Part shown: one piece after another, positions 27,656 through 35,817 of the stretch
Numbering within the stretch: position 1 is the stretch's first letter
How the letters are laid out: the number at the start of each line of letters is the position of its first letter
Assembly (NCBI GenBank): GCA_023426125.1
Contig: JAFABI010000025.1
Location: 192,505 to 256,504 of the forward strand
Source: Bacillota bacterium
GTDB lineage: Bacteria; Bacillota; Clostridia; Acetivibrionales; DTU013
Direction of reading: 5' to 3'
DNA: 64,000 nt
Translations under genes and position numbers: made by a program
Notes under the pieces: model-generated
Databases searched by the model: none
The model's input: the letters and a program-made list of their open reading frames with translations, nothing else
What the model was told of the DNA's origin: nothing

Positions 27656-27753
27656 ATACTGGTGCAAATAAAACTTCCCGTATAAGTTTCTGAAAATGCA
27701 GTCCATTGCGGCCGGCACTTTCAGAAAAACGGGAAGTAATATTTTGCAGTACT
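27656..27753. repeat. Palindromic element, copy C (98 bp)
   Basis: ACTGGTGCAAATAAAACTTC(CCGT) ... ACGGGAAGTAATATTTTGCAGTACT, with the inner TTTCTGAAAATGCAGTCCAT block nearly identical to copy B. The strong similarity to B over about 95 bp shows that this is a dispersed sequence family and not merely a recurrent fold. Confidence 0.88.
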
Positions 27754-27763
27754 CCTAAAAAAG

Positions 27764-27801
27764 ATGGCAAAAGGGGATATACCTCTTTTGTCACTTTTTT
27801 T
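27764..27801 (+). terminator. Second terminator hairpin downstream of fba
   Basis: TGGCAAAAGG pairs with CCTCTTTTGTCA, followed by seven T. It isolates the next operon. Confidence 0.65.
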
Positions 27802-27946
27802 ATACCTCCTGTTTTCAGAGTGATGCATACAGGTGGCAGGGAGTATCACTTCGGGCCAATAACCCACAAGTGCCGCTCGCCACGGTGAACGAAACAGTTT
27901 ATTTCATGGTAAGTTGGCCGAAGTAGTTACAGGTACCTCCGGCTTA

Positions 27947-28002
27947 TTGACATGAAGCCGGATCGGTGGTATATTTATAACATAAAGTTAGAAATATACC
28001 AC
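27947..28002 (+). promoter_or_regulatory. Promoter plus palindromic operator of the DUF3796/XRE/M23 cassette
   Basis: TTGACA (27947-27952), 17-bp spacer, TATATT (27970-27975). An inverted repeat GTGGTATATTT (27966-27976) / AAATATACCAC (27992-28002), perfect over 11 bp with a 15-bp gap, covers the -10 box and the start-site region. This is where an autorepressor such as the XRE protein of the operon would bind. Confidence 0.75.
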
Positions 28003-28016
28003 TAAAGGAGGCGGCC

Positions 28017-28358
28017 ATGAGGTTGAACAAATTAGGCTTTTTATCCATTCTGGCACTTTTGGGAATCTTAGGAATGGTTACGGAAAATAAGCCGCTCATC
28101 GGTTTCTTGAGTTTTTTCTATTATGTCCGATATTTTTTTGTGACACCGGATGAAATGTTTGTGCAAAATGTCAGAAAAGCGGCAAGCATCGGCTTTTTTT
28201 CGGGGGTTTGGGCCATAGGGCTTTCTATTGCCATACACATTCTGTTTCCAGCGTTTTTATCAAGCAATATGACTCTGGCATCCTGCTATATCGTTTCCAT
28301 GTTTTGCTTCACCATTGCGCTCATGGTTCTTGAAGTAAAAGAGCAGAGGGAGGATTGA
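28017..28358 (+). CDS. DUF3796-like small membrane protein
   Basis: 113 residues with about four hydrophobic segments. ATG 28017 is preceded by AAAGGAGGCGG. The N-terminal segment GFLSILALLGILGMVTENKP, with the ENK motif between two hydrophobic stretches, matches what is expected of DUF3796 proteins and recurs in the M23 peptidase two genes downstream. The XRE gene follows after 2 bp. Function unknown; in clostridia such proteins are commonly encoded with small helix-turn-helix regulators. The membrane location and shared module suggest it works with the peptidase, for example as an inhibitor, partner or immunity-like protein (inference). Confidence 0.7.
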   Translation: MRLNKLGFLSILALLGILGMVTENKPLIGFLSFFYYVRYFFVTPDEMFVQNVRKAASIGFFSGVWAIGLSIAIHILFPAFLSSNMTLASCYIVSMFCFTIALMVLEVKEQRED

Positions 28359-28360
28359 AC

Positions 28361-28573
28361 ATGGCTTTGACTACGAAAATGCGCGAGTACAGGGCAAGGC
28401 AGAACCTGACACAGGATGAACTGGCTGTGCTGGTTGGTGTACGGCGGGAAACCATCATCAACCTGGAGAAAGGACGATACAACCCATCGTTGAAGCTCGC
28501 TATGGATATTGCCAGGGTGTTTTCCTGTACCGTGGAGGAGCTGTTTTCCTTTAGTGAGGAGGGAGAAATTTGA
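28361..28573 (+). CDS. Small XRE-family helix-turn-helix regulator
   Basis: 70 residues from ATG 28361 (GGAGG 7 nt upstream). It is almost only a HTH_3 domain: LTQDELAVLVGVRRETIINL followed by EKGRYNPSLKLAMDIARVF, ending VEELFSF. This is the compact YozG/Cro-like type, lacking a sensor domain. The last codons overlap the TTG start of the peptidase gene. The palindrome over the operon promoter (27966-28002) is a plausible operator, giving autoregulation. Confidence 0.92.
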   Translation: MALTTKMREYRARQNLTQDELAVLVGVRRETIINLEKGRYNPSLKLAMDIARVFSCTVEELFSFSEEGEI

Positions 28574-29439
28574 AACGCTTTGTTCGGTTTTGTGAAAAAA
28601 TTCAATACTTGGGGCTTTTAGGTCTGTCGGGTCTGATTTTTGAAAATAAGCTGTTGAATCTCTTATGGCTATTCTGGCTCTTTGGTTTTATCGGTATCTT
28701 TTACAATCTTCCTGTATTTCTACAGTCGCTGAAACAGCTATGGGGTATGTTGACCGTTCCTTTCCGGTACGGCTCTCACATGCCGGACGCAGAAAATTAT
28801 CAATGTCAAGTGCAGTATTCTCTGCCCTTTCAGGGTATATGGACAGCAGTCAACGGCGGCGTTGATAAAGCGGCTTCCCATTCCTGGGGAATCCAGACGC
28901 AGCGGTATGCCTATGATTTTATAATACTTGATGAAGAGGGACATAGCTTTTCCGGTGACCGTACAAAAACCACAGACTATTATTGTTATGGCAAAGAAAT
29001 CTTAGCCCCCGCAGACGGTGAAGTAGTTGAGCTTCGGGACAAATATCCCGACAGCCTTCTATTGGCCCCTGGTCAGGTTGATTGTTCTGCCAGGGATATA
29101 CGGGGCAACTACATTGTCATTCGCCACGCAGATAAAGAATACGGACTTTTGGCCCATTTGAAGCCCGGAAGTATCCGCGTGAAGGCAGGCGATAAGGTAA
29201 AGCGCGGACAGTGCATTGCTTATTGCGGCAATTCAGGCAACACTTCGGAACCGCATCTTCATTTTCATTTACAGGATGGAATGAGCTTTTACACTTCGGC
29301 AGGACTGCCTATTGAATTTACGGACATTACTGCCCATCCTGCCCCTAATTACTCTGCGTATGATCCTCGGCCTGTTCTTCATGGATCTGCATTAGCGAAA
29401 AAACATATCATGCGGGGGCAGAGTGTCTCAAACATATAG
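28570..29439 (+). CDS. Membrane-anchored M23 (LytM-type) metallopeptidase with DUF3796-like N-terminus
   Basis: 289 residues. The TTG start (28570) overlaps the XRE stop, and GGGAG lies just upstream, so translation is coupled. Residues ~10-60 are hydrophobic and share the pattern LGLLGLSGLIFENKLL with the DUF3796 protein at 28017. The rest is an M23 fold: QTQRYAYDF (first metal Asp), GKEILAPADGEVVEL, HLKPGS and the final HLHFHLQD. Such enzymes cut peptidoglycan cross-bridges or other glycine-rich peptides at the outer face of the membrane. Fusion of a DUF3796-like membrane module to a peptidase, next to a stand-alone DUF3796 protein, is unusual. The direction of the catalytic domain (outside) is inferred. 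Confidence 0.8.
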   Translation: MKRFVRFCEKIQYLGLLGLSGLIFENKLLNLLWLFWLFGFIGIFYNLPVFLQSLKQLWGMLTVPFRYGSHMPDAENYQCQVQYSLPFQGIWTAVNGGVDKAASHSWGIQTQRYAYDFIILDEEGHSFSGDRTKTTDYYCYGKEILAPADGEVVELRDKYPDSLLLAPGQVDCSARDIRGNYIVIRHADKEYGLLAHLKPGSIRVKAGDKVKRGQCIAYCGNSGNTSEPHLHFHLQDGMSFYTSAGLPIEFTDITAHPAPNYSAYDPRPVLHGSALAKKHIMRGQSVSNI

Positions 29440-29563
29440 TTTGCTTTTGGTAATCGCTTTAGAAGTGCCTGCACTTCCCCGGTTGTGGAGGGGAGCTTCG
29501 AAAACTCCCCATCCCAATGCCCCTCGTTTTGCGGCCGCGTGACATAAAAGCAATGAGCTGTTC

Positions 29564-29617
29564 TTGACATATCTATATCAAGATGATATAATACGGTTGA
29601 TATATCAACTTGATATA
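29564..29617 (+). promoter_or_regulatory. padR promoter with two 17-bp PadR operators
   Basis: TTGACA (29564-29569), 17-bp spacer, TATAAT (29587-29592). Palindromes TATATCAAGATGATATA (29574-29590) and TATATCAACTTGATATA (29601-29617) are almost the same site, 27 bp apart; the first overlaps the -10 box and the second ends just before the GGAGG of padR. This predicts tight autorepression. Confidence 0.85.
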
Positions 29618-29628
29618 GGAGGCGGAAG

Positions 29629-30174
29629 ATGGCAAAAGAAAATACTACTGTCTATGCAATTCTTGGCTTGCTGACCCATGAAGCGATGAGCGGGTATGAC
29701 ATAAAAAAAAGAATCGATATGTCCATCAGCAAGTTCTGGGATATGGGCTACGGACAAATTTATCCGACCTTAAAAGCAATGGAAAAGGATGGGGATGTAA
29801 CGAAAAAAGCAGCCGCCGGCAAAGGGCCGGACCGGCTGGTTTATAGCATAACCGGAGCGGGCAGGGCAAAGCTTGCGGCATGGCTGGCAGACCCTGCCCA
29901 AAAGGAGTACGTCAAATATGAAATCCTTTTGAAGCTCTTTTTCGGAAGTCTTTTGCCTGTTGAGGAAAATATTCGAAAGATTAATGATTTTCGCAGCAGG
30001 AGTGAGAGGAACCTTAAAACAATGGAGCTTTTCAGGGAAAATCTTGAGCAGGTCCTGGGTGAAAGCGCCGACCATCCCTATTATCTATTGACGGTCTTGT
30101 TCGGCATCCATGCTTTTAGAGCATATATGGATTGGGCGGATGAGGCGGTGAAGGTACTTGAAAAAAATAAATGA
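29629..30174 (+). CDS. PadR-family transcriptional regulator
   Basis: 181 residues. An N-terminal winged helix typical of PadR (YAILGLLTHEAMSGYDIKKR, then GQIYPTLKAMEKDG) is joined to a C-terminal Vir_act_alpha_C helical dimerisation domain. ATG 29629 behind GGAGG. PadR proteins repress until a small, often toxic, hydrophobic ligand is bound. The two operator palindromes at its own promoter indicate autoregulation. Palindromic element D and a membrane ferredoxin gene follow downstream; no multidrug transporter, the usual PadR partner, is adjacent. Confidence 0.93.
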   Translation: MAKENTTVYAILGLLTHEAMSGYDIKKRIDMSISKFWDMGYGQIYPTLKAMEKDGDVTKKAAAGKGPDRLVYSITGAGRAKLAAWLADPAQKEYVKYEILLKLFFGSLLPVEENIRKINDFRSRSERNLKTMELFRENLEQVLGESADHPYYLLTVLFGIHAFRAYMDWADEAVKVLEKNK

Positions 30175-30196
30175 TACTGCAGCGCAAGGTATACTA

Positions 30197-30316
30197 AGCT
30201 CTAGTGAAAATATAACTTACGCTAAGTTTTTCTGCAATTGTACTCTTGGAGCGTTGGGGCTGGCTGCAAATACAATCTACCTTGCAGAAAAAACGTAAGT
30301 ATATTTTCAGGGCTCC
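30197..30316. repeat. Palindromic element, copy D (~120 bp)
   Basis: AGCTCTAGTGAAAATATAAC(TTACG) mirrors CGTAAGTATATTTTCAGGGCT. The inner TTTTTCTGCA / TGCAGAAAAA block pairs as well. It is more divergent than copies B and C and lies between padR and the polyferredoxin gene. Confidence 0.7.
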
Positions 30317-30417
30317 TAAGTATCGGCATTTATATATCTTGAAAGAAATCACGCATTTTTGCTTCAAAGGGTAATTTGAAAGCTTGCGCTATATTAGTCG
30401 TAAAGGGGTATGAAAAC

Positions 30418-31164
30418 ATGAAAAGGCAAAAAATCCGAAAGATAATCATTTTGATATCTTTCCTGCTGTTTCCGATTACAATTTATTATCTGTCTCCTTA
30501 TCTGATCATACAGGCCGGAATGGAAGGCGCCATTTCCGGAAGCTTCATCATGTTTGCCGCAATGTTTGTTTCATCTCTTTTTTTTGGAAGGGCATTTTGC
30601 GGCTGGCTGTGCCCTGCCGGGGGACTGCAGGATTGCTGCAGCGCTGCCTCCGACAAAAGGGTGAAAGGCGGGCGGCGCAATTGGATAAAGTACTTCCTGT
30701 GGGTACCATGGATCACCGGGATTGTACTGGCATTTGCATCCGCCGGCGGCATAAAATCGGTAGATTTTCTGTATTATACCGACCGCGGCATATCGGTAGC
30801 TGAGCCGCGGGCATATATCATATACTACTTTTTCGTCGCCCTGCTTGCAATTATGGCTCTGGTTGCCGGAAGGCGTGCAGGCTGCCATTATCTATGCTGG
30901 ATGGCTCCTTTCATGATTATAGGCACAAAACTGAAGAACCGGTTGGGATACCCGTCTTTAAAGCTTGCCGCCGACAATGGGAAGTGTACCGGCTGCAAGC
31001 TATGTACCAGGCAATGTCCCATGAGCCTTGAAGTAGATAAAATGGTGCGGGATAATGTAATGAATAATGACGAGTGCATCCTCTGCGGCATGTGTGCGGA
31101 TTCATGCACGAGCAGGGCCATTCGCTATGGATTCGGCAGTTCCCACCGTAATACTGGTAAATAA
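30418..31164 (+). CDS. Membrane polyferredoxin (NapH/NosR-like 4Fe-4S protein)
   Basis: 248 residues from ATG 30418 (AAAGGGG upstream; an in-frame TTG at 30376 is an alternative). About four to five membrane segments, the cytoplasmic motif FCGWLCPAGGLQD between TM2 and TM3 and a second GCHYLCWMAPF, typical of the NapH/NosR C-terminal family, then two 4Fe-4S motifs (CTGCKLCTRQCP and CILCGMCADSC). Such proteins carry electrons between the membrane pool and a soluble or exported redox partner. There is no FMN-binding or catalytic subunit nearby, so its partner is unknown. It may be controlled by PadR if transcription reads through element D. Confidence 0.85.
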   Translation: MKRQKIRKIIILISFLLFPITIYYLSPYLIIQAGMEGAISGSFIMFAAMFVSSLFFGRAFCGWLCPAGGLQDCCSAASDKRVKGGRRNWIKYFLWVPWITGIVLAFASAGGIKSVDFLYYTDRGISVAEPRAYIIYYFFVALLAIMALVAGRRAGCHYLCWMAPFMIIGTKLKNRLGYPSLKLAADNGKCTGCKLCTRQCPMSLEVDKMVRDNVMNNDECILCGMCADSCTSRAIRYGFGSSHRNTGK

Positions 31165-31211
31165 ATCAGCTTTCTCGACCTTGAGATCCCCGTGCCGCTC
31201 GGGGCAATATG

Positions 31212-31441
31212 CGGACGCGCAATGCGCGCCCCTACAGGAGTGCTGCTGCTTAGCGGCATGGGTGTGGGATGAAAAATGCATGATGTAAAGTGGCCACAGG
31301 TAGGAAGGCATTCAATGTAGGGGCGGCCATTGGCCGTCCGGTAGCTGTTGGACGTAGATTGCCTTCGAGGACACGCAATGCGCGCCCCTATACTGTGCCG
31401 CCATGGGGATGGAAAAGGCAAATTCGGTATAGGGGCGGACT
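31212..31441. repeat. Cluster of short GGGGCGCGCATTGCGCG palindromic repeats
   Basis: Within the 410-bp gap between the ferredoxin gene and PFOR there are copies of a ~25-bp unit with a palindromic core and an asymmetric TGTAGGGGCG end: 31212-31236 (minus orientation), 31316-31340 (plus; core GGCCATTGGCC), 31369-31392 (minus), and a partial end at 31427-31441. The alternating orientation would allow strong hairpins between copies. No gene was recognised in this gap. Confidence 0.75.
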
Positions 31442-31454
31442 TAGACAAGGCATT

Positions 31455-31557
31455 AGGAGCACCGGAAATATTACTTCCGATTCTTTTCTGGGGAATGGAG
31501 CGCCAAGCGTAGTTCCCCGGAAAAGATTATCGGAAGTTATATTTCCGCCAGTGCTTA
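31455..31557. repeat. Palindromic element, copy E (~103 bp)
   Basis: AGGAGCACCGGAAATATTAC(TTCCGAT) mirrors ATCGGAAGTTATATTTCCGCCAGTGCTT; inner TCTTTTCTGGGGAA pairs with TTCCCCGGAAAAGA. It ends 18 bp from the PFOR stop codon, so it may serve as the 3' structure of that transcript. Confidence 0.75.
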
Positions 31558-31574
31558 ATGCAGGGGCGTCAGCG

Positions 31575-34500
31575 TTAGCCTTTTGCCAGGTTCCTGTAAA
31601 CCTCATAGCGTTCCCTGGCATCCTTTTCTGCCTGGGCAAACAAACTGCCGGCTTTGTCGGGGAAGGATCTGGCAAGGGATGAATACCTCGTCTCACTTAG
31701 GATGAAGTCCTTGAAGGAAGCGGTAGGCTCCTTTGAATCAAGAAGGAATGGATTCCTGCCTTCCGATTTCAGCAAGGGGTTATAGCGATAGAGGTGCCAG
31801 TAGCCTGCTTCAACAGCCAGCTTTTCTTCCAGCTGGGAGCAGCCCATTCCCTGTTTCAGGCCGTGGTGGATGCAGGGTGCATAGGCAATTACAAGAGAGG
31901 GACCCGGATAACTTTCCGCCTCTGTAAGAGCCTTCATAAGCTGGTTCTGGTTTGCACCCATTGCCACCTGTGCCACATAGACATACCCGTAAGACATTGC
32001 GATCATTCCCAGGTCCTTCTTCTTTAAAGCCTTTCCCGAAGCTGCAAATTGGGCTACTGCACCCGTCGGCGTAGACTTGGACGACTGCCCGCCCGTGTTT
32101 GAATATACTTCGGTATCAAGCACCAGGACATTTACATCCTCGCCGGCCGCAAGGACATGGTCCAGGCCTCCGAAGCCGATATCATACGCCCAGCCGTCTC
32201 CTCCGATGATCCACTGGGATTTCTTCACCAGGAAGTCTTTGTTTTCAAGGATTTCATCCAGCACTGCCTTTGCTGATGCGCTGGAGGGCGTATATTTATT
32301 CAGGGCTGCAACCAGCTCGGCCGATGCTTTTTTTGAACCTTTGGCGTCATTTATCGCATCCAGCCACTGCTTCAGAGCTCCTTCGACATCTTCGGGAAGC
32401 TCCTGCCGCAAAGCTTCACTACAAAGCTCCGACAGCTTGCTTCTGATCTGTTTTACAGCCAGGTGCATACCCAGGCCGAATTCGGCGTTGTCTTCAAACA
32501 ATGAATTGGCCCAGGCAGGTCCGTGACCATCTCTGTTTGTACAATAAGGCATGGACGGTGCGCTCCCTCCCCAGATGGAGGAACAGCCGGTTGCGTTGGC
32601 GATCATCATCCTGTCGCCGAAAAGCTGCGTGGCCAGCTTGACGTATGGTGTCTCACCGCATCCGGCGCAGGCTCCCGAGAATTCCAGCAAGGGCGTTTCG
32701 AACTGGCTGCCTTTCAGCGTCCAGGGATTTATTGGATTTTCCTTGGGAGAAAGCGCTAAGGCATATTCCCAGCTTTTTGTCTTTTCAATTTGTGTGTCCA
32801 GCGGCTTCATTTCAAGCGCCTTTTCCTTTGCGGGGCAAACCCGGGCGCAATTTCCGCAGCCGGTGCAGTCCAGCACCGATACCTGGATGCCGAAATTCAA
32901 ATTTTCAAGGCCTTTGCCCATAGCTTTCCTGCTTGCGAAGTCTGCCGGAGAATTTTCAACTTCATCGCCGGTCAGGAGGAAAGGCCTGATGACGGCATGG
33001 GGACATACATAGGAGCACTGGTTGCATTGAATGCATTTGTCGGGCTGCCATTCCGGCACCTCAAAGGCGATGCCTCTTTTCTCATACCTGGAGGTGCCTT
33101 GCGGGAAAGTGCCGTCCTCACGGCCGGTAAATGCGCTTACAGGCAGCATATCTCCCTGCTGGCTGTTCATCGGTTCAAGTATGTTCTTTATGAATTCGGG
33201 GACATTCTTTTCTACCGTGGGATCATATCCAGCCTCTCCCCAGCTTGAAGGCGTATTGAATTCAAACAGTGCTTCAATCCCCCTGTCCACCGCCCTGCAA
33301 TTCATATCCACGATGGCGTCGCCTTTTTTCCCATAGGTTTTCCGGATGGCATCCTTCATGTAGTTTATAGCGTCTTCGATGGGGATTATGCCGGCAAGCT
33401 TGAAAAAGGCGGCCTGCATGATGACGTTGATCCTGCCGCCGAGGCCCAGCCCCTGGGCGATGGCTGCGGCGTCGATGGTGCAAAGCCTGATATTGTGCTC
33501 CGCAATGAATTTCTTCATTTCCGCCGGTATTTTTTCCTCCAGCTCTTCCGGTGACCAGCTGCAGTTCAAAAGGAATATGCCGCTGTCCTTCAAATCGCGG
33601 AGCATGTCATATTTGCCTATATAGGAGGGATTGTGGCAGGCTACGAAATCCGCTTTGTTTATGAGGTAGGTGGAATGTATGGGCTTTTTGCCGAAGCGCA
33701 GGTGGGAAACGGTTATACCGCCGGATTTTTTTGAATCATAGGCAAAATAAGCCTGGACAAACCTATCCGTGTGGTCTCCGATGATTTTTACGGAATTTTT
33801 GTTTGCCCCCACCGTGCCGTCGGAGCCCAGACCCCAGAATTTACAGCTAATGGTCCCTTCGGGCGTTGTGTCGATTTCTTCTCCGACAGGGAGGGATAAA
33901 TAGGTAACGTCGTCCTTGATGCCAAGCGTGAAATGGTTTTTAGGGTCATCCTTGGTGAGGTTTTCGTATACGGCAATGATCTGTGCCGGAGTGGTGTCCT
34001 TGGACCCCAGCCCATACCGTCCTCCGACGATCAGAGGCCTTACGGACTTTTCAAAAAATACGGTGCAGACATCCTGGTACAAAGGCTCCCCTAATGCCCC
34101 GGGTTCCTTTGTCCTGTCAAGAACGGCAATTTTAGACGCAGTCGGGGGGAGGGCTTCCAGGAAATGCTTCATGGAGAAAGGCCTGTAAAGGTGCACTTTA
34201 ACAACGCCGACCTTTTCACCCTGATGGTTCAGGTAGTCAACAGTTTCTTCGATGGTGTCGCATACCGAGCCCATGGCGATGATCACCCTGTCGGCGTCCG
34301 GTGCTCCATAATAATTGAAAAGTCCGTATTTTCTGCCCGTCAGGCTGCCGAGCCTGTCCATGTAGTCTTCTACAATTGCGGGAAGCTGGTTATAGAAGCT
34401 GTTGGAGGCCTCGCGCGCCTGGAAAAATATATCCGGATTTTGTGCGGTGCCTCTTAATACAGGATGCTCCGGATTAAGAGCATTCCTTCTGAAGCTTTTC

Positions 34501-35099
34501 ACCGCTTCCAGGTCAATAAGCCCGGCAAAATCCTCATAGTCGATAGCTTTGATCTTCTGGACCTCATGGGAGGTTCTGAAGCCGTCAAAGAAATGGAGAA
34601 AAGGGACTCTGCCGCGGATAGAGCTTAAATGGGCTATACCGCTGAGGTCCATCACCTCCTGTACGTTTCCCGACGCCAGAAGGGCGAAACCTGTCTGCCG
34701 GCAGGCCATGACATCCGAATGGTCTCCGAAAATGGAAAGGGCATGGCTGGCCACAGCCCGTGCACTGACATGCATTACGCCGGGCAGCAGTTCGCCTGCG
34801 ATTTTGTACATATTCGGTATCATCAGCAACAGGCCCTGTGAAGCTGTGAAAGTAGTTGTCAGAGCACCTGCGGCCAGGGAACCGTGGACAGTGCCTGCGG
34901 CTCCTGCCTCCGACTGCATTTCCACAACCTTCACCTCCTGCCCGAAAAGGTTTTTTCTTCCGCCGGACGCCCATTCGTCAACCACCTCGGCCATTGTTGA
35001 CGACGGAGTGATGGGGTAGATGCCGGCGACTTCCGTAAAGGCATATGCCGTGTAAGCAGCGGCAGTATTCCCATCCATTGTTTTCATTGTGTTTCCCAT
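31575..35099 (-). CDS. nifJ: Pyruvate:ferredoxin (flavodoxin) oxidoreductase, single-chain
   Basis: 1174 residues from ATG 35099, chosen because AGGGGG lies ~9 nt upstream; a longer frame reaching 35156 lacks this. Domains in order: pyruvate-binding N-terminal domain (GIYPITPSS), the gamma/EKR region, two 4Fe-4S motifs (CIQCNQCSYVCP and CTGCGNCARVCP), a further ligand region (CAGCGETPY), and the thiamine-diphosphate domain (GDGWAYDIGFGG, SNTGGQSSKSTP). It oxidises pyruvate to acetyl-CoA and CO2 and reduces ferredoxin for hydrogenase or other reductases. It runs parallel to PflB; PFOR is the electron-yielding route. Monocistronic. Confidence 0.97.
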   Translation of the reverse strand: MGNTMKTMDGNTAAAYTAYAFTEVAGIYPITPSSTMAEVVDEWASGGRKNLFGQEVKVVEMQSEAGAAGTVHGSLAAGALTTTFTASQGLLLMIPNMYKIAGELLPGVMHVSARAVASHALSIFGDHSDVMACRQTGFALLASGNVQEVMDLSGIAHLSSIRGRVPFLHFFDGFRTSHEVQKIKAIDYEDFAGLIDLEAVKSFRRNALNPEHPVLRGTAQNPDIFFQAREASNSFYNQLPAIVEDYMDRLGSLTGRKYGLFNYYGAPDADRVIIAMGSVCDTIEETVDYLNHQGEKVGVVKVHLYRPFSMKHFLEALPPTASKIAVLDRTKEPGALGEPLYQDVCTVFFEKSVRPLIVGGRYGLGSKDTTPAQIIAVYENLTKDDPKNHFTLGIKDDVTYLSLPVGEEIDTTPEGTISCKFWGLGSDGTVGANKNSVKIIGDHTDRFVQAYFAYDSKKSGGITVSHLRFGKKPIHSTYLINKADFVACHNPSYIGKYDMLRDLKDSGIFLLNCSWSPEELEEKIPAEMKKFIAEHNIRLCTIDAAAIAQGLGLGGRINVIMQAAFFKLAGIIPIEDAINYMKDAIRKTYGKKGDAIVDMNCRAVDRGIEALFEFNTPSSWGEAGYDPTVEKNVPEFIKNILEPMNSQQGDMLPVSAFTGREDGTFPQGTSRYEKRGIAFEVPEWQPDKCIQCNQCSYVCPHAVIRPFLLTGDEVENSPADFASRKAMGKGLENLNFGIQVSVLDCTGCGNCARVCPAKEKALEMKPLDTQIEKTKSWEYALALSPKENPINPWTLKGSQFETPLLEFSGACAGCGETPYVKLATQLFGDRMMIANATGCSSIWGGSAPSMPYCTNRDGHGPAWANSLFEDNAEFGLGMHLAVKQIRSKLSELCSEALRQELPEDVEGALKQWLDAINDAKGSKKASAELVAALNKYTPSSASAKAVLDEILENKDFLVKKSQWIIGGDGWAYDIGFGGLDHVLAAGEDVNVLVLDTEVYSNTGGQSSKSTPTGAVAQFAASGKALKKKDLGMIAMSYGYVYVAQVAMGANQNQLMKALTEAESYPGPSLVIAYAPCIHHGLKQGMGCSQLEEKLAVEAGYWHLYRYNPLLKSEGRNPFLLDSKEPTASFKDFILSETRYSSLARSFPDKAGSLFAQAEKDARERYEVYRNLAKG

Positions 35100-35139
35100 G
35101 TGTTGTGACCCCCTTGTTTTTTTCCTTTCGAAATATTTT

Positions 35140-35469
35140 TTATAGATAATCGACAAAAATAGCCTTATAGGCCTCCATGAAATCCCTTTTTACTTTTCCG
35201 GAACCGGTTTTGCTATGAACAGCCCACAGATCGGCAAGCGCAATATACAATAAAATAGAAAAGCGGAAGCATATCAAAAAACAGTTCGCCGGTTCTAAAG
35301 GGGTTATATCCTGTAAAATCGAGTCAAGAAATTCCAACGAAGATGAAGCTGCGTTTGTTCCTTTAAACGACTCCAGCAATATGATCCTGATGATTTCCTT
35401 TTTAGCCGGACGGCTAATGAAATTATACCGTATAAAGTATGTTTTGGGAAGACGGTTTTTTAAAAGCAT
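35140..35469 (-). pseudogene. Likely C-terminal remnant of a TetR/AcrR-type regulator
   Basis: The minus-strand frame has no ribosome binding site and no helix-turn-helix region, but its end reads as the ligand-binding half of a TetR protein: PAKKEIIRIILLES, then FLICFRFSILLYIALADLW and the ending DFMEAYKAIFVDYL. I infer a 5'-truncated regulator, the N-terminal DNA-binding part having been lost. Its 3' end lies 40 bp upstream of the PFOR start, within the PFOR promoter region. It could also be a fortuitous frame; similarity search would decide. Confidence 0.4.
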
Positions 35470-35529
35470 GGGAATTTATAAAAATCCAGAAAGATAATAA
35501 AATTGGAACAAATTCCTATGCTGGGGTTT

Positions 35530-35550
35530 GCAAAGGGGGCCCCCCTTTGC
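35530..35550. repeat. 21-bp G/C palindrome
   Basis: GCAAAGGGGG - C - CCCCCTTTGC, a very strong hairpin with essentially no loop. No T-run. It lies in the 348-bp gap before the activase operon. Confidence 0.6.
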
Positions 35551-35616
35551 CGGTTTAAGGAGGGTGCTCAGGATGCGGAGCATCTGTCGAAGGGAACCAT
35601 AGGGTTCACTAGCGAA

Positions 35617-35715
35617 CAAGAAAATTCGCTTCATTTTTGAGGTACTGCCTATTGAAGCTTTGAGCGTGATTAAGGTTTATGGTATTTAAGGTCATGAGCG
35701 AAGCGAATTTTCTTG
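35617..35715. repeat. 99-bp element with 16-bp inverted terminal repeats
   Basis: CAAGAAAATTCGCTTC (35617-35632) and its exact complement GAAGCGAATTTTCTTG (35700-35715) bound a 67-bp A+T-rich interior. It has no coding capacity. It resembles a small miniature element or a long-loop RNA structure; only one copy was seen in this window. Confidence 0.6.
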
Positions 35716-35817
35716 AGATGTCTGTTTTTTGAATAAATAGAATCCATGAGGTCAATAATATTGCAGAGCATAGGAATTTCTACGTGCTTAAATAATATAC
35801 GTATTCGGTGGTGGCAG

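Noticed and set aside
31290..31682. 130-codon plus-strand frame before PFOR
   Set aside because: It runs through the short palindromic repeats and element E and into the antisense of PFOR; it has no coding character.
35100..35156. 19-codon N-terminal extension of PFOR
   Set aside because: The ribosome binding site and the conserved N-terminus (MDGNTAAAYTAYAF) support ATG 35099.
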